A DNA stretch of 64,000 nucleotides from Bacteroidia bacterium (GTDB lineage: Bacteria; Bacteroidota; Bacteroidia; J057): contig JAWPMV010000001.1 of assembly GCA_033391075.1 (NCBI GenBank), forward strand, positions 7,936,001 to 8,000,000, given 5' to 3'. The notes under the pieces are model-generated. The model ran no database searches, was not told where the DNA came from, and saw only the letters and a program-made list of their open reading frames with translations. Position 1 is the first letter of the stretch, and each line of letters opens with the position of its first letter. Positions 59,964 to 64,000 of this stretch are shown here, one piece after another. The position numbers and the translations under genes are program-made.

Positions 59964-60818
59964 TCAAAGTTCCTTCCCTAAAGGTTCCAGGCTCTTGAGG
60001 AGGCTGTTGTCCAGTTCTGCACAACTATATCCTGCCTCATTCTTAGTTTTTATTTTCTGCAAGCTTGCTTCATAGCCTGCTTTATTTTCTTGTTTTATCT
60101 GGAGCAAAGCCAGGTTCTTGAGGACCTTGCACTGAAAGGCATCGGCCTGTTCTTGCTCTGCACTGAGTCGCATCAGAATTTTCTCTGCTGCCTGATCATC
60201 TCCTGCCTGAGAGAAGGTCAAAGCCTGTACCAAATGATAATTTGAGGCTTCCGGAGCTTCAGATAAGAGGGAATCCAGGCTAGTTAGGACCTTGTCGTAC
60301 TGTTGAGCTTGTAGGAGGGAAGAAAGATAGACATCAAATTTCTCTTTTTCAGCCCCTGAGGGCGCTCCTGCCGTATTGCTCAGCATCAGATTGAGTTCCT
60401 GGGCGAAGCTGTTTTGGACTTCTTGTGAAAAATCTGGTCCCTGAAAAAGGCTATTGATAATAGCTCCGGCTATCAGGAGAATACAAGCAGCGATTGCGAT
60501 TCGATAGAGCAAACTGCGGTTTGTACCTTGTTTTTCTTCCCTGGCAGGCCTGGGATCAAATTGCACTACTTTCGCCTCGGCTTCTACCACAGATGTATCT
60601 AATTTGGTAGTATGCCACGATTCCTGGAAAGCTTTCATTTGCTTGATCCCTGCTTCCCGACTTTCCGCTTCTTCCAGAAAAGCTTCCCACTCTTCATATT
60701 CATCTGCGAAATCCGGATTGTTTTGCCGCTGATCTTCAATCTGTTCTTTGACAGAATCCGATGCGGAGCCCTCAAGGTAAGTGATCAACTCGTTTAAGGA
60801 TATTTCTTGATATTGCAT
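59964..60818 (-). CDS. One-TM protein with TPR-like periplasmic domain, possible anti-sigma factor
   Basis: A 284-residue protein starting 13 bases after the sigma-factor stop. The N-terminal cytoplasmic region (1-100) is acidic and helical (ELITYLEGSASDSVKEQIED, DEYEEWEAFLEE), like the sigma-binding part of anti-sigma factors, without a zinc motif. A membrane helix lies at about 106-123 (YRIAIAACILLIAGAIINSL) and a helical repeat domain follows outside (QQYDKVLTSLDSLLSEAPEA, LVQALTFSQAGDDQAAEKIL). Gene order sigma - one-TM protein is the classic ECF sigma/anti-sigma arrangement, which supports but does not prove the role. Confidence 0.75.
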   Translation of the reverse strand: MQYQEISLNELITYLEGSASDSVKEQIEDQRQNNPDFADEYEEWEAFLEEAESREAGIKQMKAFQESWHTTKLDTSVVEAEAKVVQFDPRPAREEKQGTNRSLLYRIAIAACILLIAGAIINSLFQGPDFSQEVQNSFAQELNLMLSNTAGAPSGAEKEKFDVYLSSLLQAQQYDKVLTSLDSLLSEAPEASNYHLVQALTFSQAGDDQAAEKILMRLSAEQEQADAFQCKVLKNLALLQIKQENKAGYEASLQKIKTKNEAGYSCAELDNSLLKSLEPLGKEL

Positions 60819-60831
60819 AATTGGCTTTTCT

Positions 60832-61542
60832 TTATTCGTCCTTGAAGTAATTAAGCAGCTCCTTGCCCTTGTCCCCCAAAGCCTTCCGAAGTTTCGGTAG
60901 TGCTCTATCTCGTAACGACCGTGTTTTGCCAGGAGCCCAATTCATTTCTTTTGATATTTCTCGATTTTGCATGTTGCCAAAAAATCTTAGTTCTATGTAG
61001 GCCCGCTGGTCCGGAGACAGATCTTCTATGCAGTCCCGCACGTGTTGAAAATCCATGTCCAGGTCCAGTTGAGCCATCGTGTTTTCGACTACTTCAGGCA
61101 GGCTTTCGGTTGCTATCGGGTGATTGGGACGAATATATTTATCGTATATATAGTTCTTCGTGACCCTTCCCAGCCATTTTTTGAAGTAGTTGTCTGGTCG
61201 TTTTGCTTTTTCCTGATCCTTGTCCAGCTCTTTTTTTAGCTTAAAGAACATCTCCTGTTTGATATCTTTTACCTCTTCCATGTTTTTGACCATGGAAATG
61301 GCAATAGAAGCCAGGTACCTGTCATACTTATTGAGCAGGTATTCGAGTATCCTTAAGTCTTTGGTTTTGCGATAGTAAGCAATGAGCTCCGGATCAGACT
61401 TGTGAGCGAAGTCCTTCGGAGAAAGTGGGTAGTTTTGCACAGGTAAATGGTTCTGGGTATCCTTATCATTTAAAGATAAGAACTTTGGTCTATCTGGCAA
61501 AGACTTGACTTTCTGGTGTTTTGGAGCTGTAAATTTCCCCAT
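60832..61542 (-). CDS. ECF-type RNA polymerase sigma factor
   Basis: A 236-residue sigma factor. After a 50-residue N-terminal extension rich in Lys and Pro, region 2 runs from SDPELIAYYRKTKDLRILEY through EVKDIKQEMFFKLKKEL to NYFKKWLGRVTKNYIYDKYI, and region 4 from IEDLSPDQRAYIELRFFGNM to SKEMNWAPGKTRSLRDRALP. The region 4 helix-turn-helix is complete. It is the first gene of the run sigma, one-TM TPR protein, S8 protease, TPR-CHAT. A bipartite promoter-like motif 100 bases upstream recurs at 54304, which suggests autoregulation and a small regulon. Confidence 0.92.
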   Translation of the reverse strand: MGKFTAPKHQKVKSLPDRPKFLSLNDKDTQNHLPVQNYPLSPKDFAHKSDPELIAYYRKTKDLRILEYLLNKYDRYLASIAISMVKNMEEVKDIKQEMFFKLKKELDKDQEKAKRPDNYFKKWLGRVTKNYIYDKYIRPNHPIATESLPEVVENTMAQLDLDMDFQHVRDCIEDLSPDQRAYIELRFFGNMQNREISKEMNWAPGKTRSLRDRALPKLRKALGDKGKELLNYFKDE

Positions 61543-61641
61543 AAGGCTAATTGTTCTGTTCAGGTTATGTGAGCGTTTACTTGGTCCGTAATGCTATTTC
61601 CTATATGGCTATGATCATCATAGAATCATCCGTTCAATTAG

Positions 61642-61671
61642 CTAACGGGCAGGGGGAGTTTTTTACATCAG
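61642..61671 (-). promoter_or_regulatory. ECF-sigma-like promoter motif, copy A (sigma gene)
   Basis: The minus strand reads CTGATGTAAAAAA (61671-61659), nine bases, CCCGTTAG (61649-61642). It lies 100 bases upstream of the sigma-factor start and is repeated, block for block and with equal spacing, at 54304-54333. The spacing suits a -35/-10 pair of an ECF promoter. Confidence 0.65.
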
Positions 61672-61697
61672 GGGAGGAATAAAAAATGTGCGCATGC

Positions 61698-61787
61698 GTT
61701 CTGGTGTTCTTGTATTATAGTGGGTAATTTCTCTATCAACTACCGCACTACAACACTAAAACACCAATCGCTCAAGAACACCAGAAC
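61698..61787. repeat. Inverted-repeat element between sigma and arginine deiminase genes
   Basis: GTTCTGGTGTTCTTG (61698-61712) and CAAGAACACCAGAAC (61773-61787) are perfect 15-bp inverted arms. ACTACAACACTAAAACACCA on the inner right side resembles the element at 27891-28008. It may serve as terminator of the gene ending at 61803. Confidence 0.65.
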
Positions 61788-61802
61788 ACCAGAAAACGTA
61801 TT

Positions 61803-63257
61803 TTATTCTCTCACAAGCGGCATCGTCAAACAATGCGGCCCACCATTATCGGTGCGAATCTCATTAGAGGACATGAGTTGGAGGTGTGAATGCTCGCTGT
61901 AGGAGGCGAGGTTTTCTTTTAAGGCATTTGTGGTGATCTCATTTCTGTGGTAAGCGACCGTACGGAAAGGGCTAACAGTAAAGACGTTGCCAGCCATATT
62001 GTGCTGTTCGAAGAGGGCAACCCGCAAATGCTCGAAAGGGGTGACATAATTGTCAGGAGAGCCACCGATCCAGGTGATCATATTAGGATCGATAAGATCA
62101 TCTTCGATCAATTGATTCAGGAAGTATTTCGCAGGACGTGGATTCCTTTCCACCTGCCCCGTCTTATTATAATGATCGCGTTCATATACTTCTGTTCTGC
62201 CTGCAAATTCAAAGTGTTCCTGAGAAGGAATCCGGCTTAAGTCCGTTTGAATTACTCCCATGGTATCTCTGAGCCAGCGTACAAATTTCTGCAGTACTTC
62301 TTTGGGAGTACCAATTTCGCCGGGATCAGGATGCCCAAAAATATAAGGCATAGCAATGGCTGCCTTTGGGCCGACCATATTGAAGACAGTATCCAGGTGA
62401 ATGAAGCCTCGTAAATCAGGTACATTCACCAAATAGACCTTTTGGATCTTTTTGCTTTTATCTTTTTCGAAAATCTCTTTTACCAGAAGTTCAAATGCCT
62501 GACGGGTGGTACGATTGGAATAGAGGTATTCATATCTCCCGACACCTATTGCGATTACTTCTTCACTCAAAACGAGAATATTTCCTCCTTCCAGCAGCAA
62601 ATGCTCATGCAGACCGCTGGCTGTATAGTCGGATTCTATATCCCTGACCAGCTGAACCATATCCAAAAAGATGGATTCCGGTCCAAACTCCGGATGGTAT
62701 TTGAAGAGTGAGCGAACCAATGAAGGCTCAGGTCTCCTTCTTGCGGATGCCATGGAGGTGATGATCACTCCGCTTGCAATGGTGGCAGAAGAGTCCCGCA
62801 TCCACATCAATTCTCTTTTGGGAGGAATGATGATGTGGGGAAGTTTGCCATTGTTAAGGGTGAGCTTGCGGGGATATCCTTCTATGAGGTCGCGAACGAT
62901 CTTTGCCGGTTCATAATTCTCCAATTTGATCCCTCTTGCCTGCAAATGATCCACATACATATCTGCCGTCTTGTATAAGGTATCCTGAAGGATCTTATAA
63001 CGTTGGCGATAATCTGCTCCATCAAAAATATCTATGAGGAGGTCTCGCAATTCGAGTACATTCTCTGCTCCGATTTCTGCCTCGATAAAACTCTTGAGTG
63101 CGTGATGGTCTTTTTTTAGTTCTGAATAAACCCGGGGATTGGGGCCCATCAAATGATGATCTCCGGTCCAGGGAATGATGTGTCTATGCTCTGCTCCGGG
63201 GGTATGAACGAGAACTTTCTTTAGTTTACTGTATTCAGAAGTAATCGAGGGCTTCAT
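61803..63257 (-). CDS. Arginine deiminase family protein
   Basis: A 484-residue guanidino-group-modifying enzyme, longer than typical arginine deiminases (about 405-420). All catalytic positions are present: Asp155 (MWMRDSS), Glu223 (LLEGGN), His287 and Asp289 (FIHLDTVFNMV) and nucleophile Cys476 (NGGPHCLTMPLVRE). The start KLKKVLVHTPGAEHRHIIPW follows the family pattern LKKVLVHxPGxE. Conversion of arginine to citrulline and ammonia is the likely reaction; LEGGN in place of LEGGD and the extra length leave room for another substrate. No arc operon partners (arcB, arcC, antiporter) are adjacent. Confidence 0.86.
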   Translation of the reverse strand: MKPSITSEYSKLKKVLVHTPGAEHRHIIPWTGDHHLMGPNPRVYSELKKDHHALKSFIEAEIGAENVLELRDLLIDIFDGADYRQRYKILQDTLYKTADMYVDHLQARGIKLENYEPAKIVRDLIEGYPRKLTLNNGKLPHIIIPPKRELMWMRDSSATIASGVIITSMASARRRPEPSLVRSLFKYHPEFGPESIFLDMVQLVRDIESDYTASGLHEHLLLEGGNILVLSEEVIAIGVGRYEYLYSNRTTRQAFELLVKEIFEKDKSKKIQKVYLVNVPDLRGFIHLDTVFNMVGPKAAIAMPYIFGHPDPGEIGTPKEVLQKFVRWLRDTMGVIQTDLSRIPSQEHFEFAGRTEVYERDHYNKTGQVERNPRPAKYFLNQLIEDDLIDPNMITWIGGSPDNYVTPFEHLRVALFEQHNMAGNVFTVSPFRTVAYHRNEITTNALKENLASYSEHSHLQLMSSNEIRTDNGGPHCLTMPLVRE

Positions 63258-63369
63258 AAAGGAATCGGTTTTAGAGAATAAACTCCAATATAAAGCAAAA
63301 TGTATGGGAAAATCAGGAAATTCCGGAATCTTTTTTACCTGAAAAAAACAGATAGGGGAGGGGAGCCCC

Positions 63370-64000
63370 TTATTTATATTTCTGGATCAGACTTTTGAAT
63401 TCCGGTTCATTGCGGTAGGTGCGGAAAGCGGAGTAGAAATACACATAGCGATCCATCTTCAATCCATTTTTCAAAGCGATCTCCAGATTTTCATAGAAAA
63501 GGTTTCGCTCCTTCTGATCTGCATATATCGCTGCAAGCACTCCATAAGCTCTCGCCAAATCGTACTGCTTTTCGCTCAACTCCAATACGATCTCCATATC
63601 ACTGATGGCTTCACTGAAGCGCTTCATATTGTAATAAAGGAGTCCTCTATTGTAATAGGCCTCGGCATAATCCGGCTTAATACGTATGGCATCATTGAAG
63701 TCATTCTCTGCTGCTTCCTGCTGACGAATCCGCGGCTGGGCATGGATATATCCACGCTCATTATAAGCTTTGTAGTTTTGCGGATCTATACGCAGAATGT
63801 GATCGTAATGGTCTCGGGCCTTCTCATAATCTTTGAGAAAGATGAAACACTTGGCAAGTCGACTATCTACTTTGATATAGCTTTCATCTTCTTTCACCTG
63901 AATCAGGGAGAAGTATTTAACGGCTTCTTCAAATTCTCTTCTTTCGAAATGTCCCATACCTCTCGCCCAGTAAACTACATCTTCAATGGCCGAACTGATG
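63370..64000 (-). CDS. Tetratricopeptide repeat protein, N-terminus cut by window edge
   Basis: The frame stays open to base 64000 (the residues before the first in-window ATG at 63957 read AIEDVVYWARG, part of a TPR helix), so the true start lies outside. At least 210 residues are visible, with four or five TPR units: SRLAKCFIFLKDYEKARDHY, YKAYNERGYIHAQPRIRQQE, AEAYYNRGLLYYNMKRFSEA and ARAYGVLAAIYADQKERNLF. Role unknown. Confidence 0.82.
   Translation of the reverse strand, partial: ISSAIEDVVYWARGMGHFERREFEEAVKYFSLIQVKEDESYIKVDSRLAKCFIFLKDYEKARDHYDHILRIDPQNYKAYNERGYIHAQPRIRQQEAAENDFNDAIRIKPDYAEAYYNRGLLYYNMKRFSEAISDMEIVLELSEKQYDLARAYGVLAAIYADQKERNLFYENLEIALKNGLKMDRYVYFYSAFRTYRNEPEFKSLIQKYK

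Overview
The window reads as a chromosomal segment of a Bacteroidota bacterium, most likely a Saprospirales-type marine or aquatic lineage (the order is an inference). The evidence is: several TAnnTTTG promoter elements, proteins ending in type IX secretion (T9SS) sorting domains, dozens of SprB repeats, a GSCFA protein, and the order fabH - efp - accB - accC. No tRNA, rRNA, CRISPR array, transposase or integrase was seen.

Layout. 0-13 kb: a truncated secreted protein, a small heat-shock protein, a saccharopine-reductase-like enzyme, an alpha/beta hydrolase, a lipoprotein gene bracketed by inverted copies of a 0.3-kb intergenic repeat, a lipoprotein / membrane protein / histidine kinase operon with its response regulator, a CFI-box-like protein and dapD. 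13-25 kb: mostly housekeeping genes (GSCFA, rmuC, fabH, efp, accB, accC, a membrane-anchored MutS-like ATPase, tryptophan 2,3-dioxygenase, a TPR protein). 25-35 kb: a thyA - DUF58 - BatD-like operon on the minus strand, an acyl-CoA thioesterase, an aquaporin lacking the usual filter arginine, an orphan T9SS tail, then a MoxR ATPase and a VWA protein separated by three small secreted proteins, and an AT-rich pentapeptide-repeat membrane protein.

35.9-61.7 kb is the unusual part. It holds two tandem tail-anchored CHAT (caspase-like) proteins, one of which has lost its catalytic histidine. Next come two giant (2512 and 2664 aa) secreted proteins that join a ThuA-like domain to about 27-29 SprB repeats and a T9SS tail. 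On the minus strand follows a cassette of ECF sigma factor, one-TM TPR protein, membrane-anchored subtilase and membrane-anchored TPR-CHAT protein. A bipartite motif (CTGATGTAAAAAA, 9 bases, CCCGTTAG) occurs upstream of the sigma gene and again just past the TPR-CHAT gene, facing the same way, where it would drive a short terminator-ended transcript. I propose this region as a candidate envelope protease signalling locus. The right edge holds an arginine-deiminase-family gene and a truncated TPR gene.

Intergenic spaces are rich in palindromic repeats of at least three families. All functional statements rest on reading motifs in the sequence; no database search was possible.
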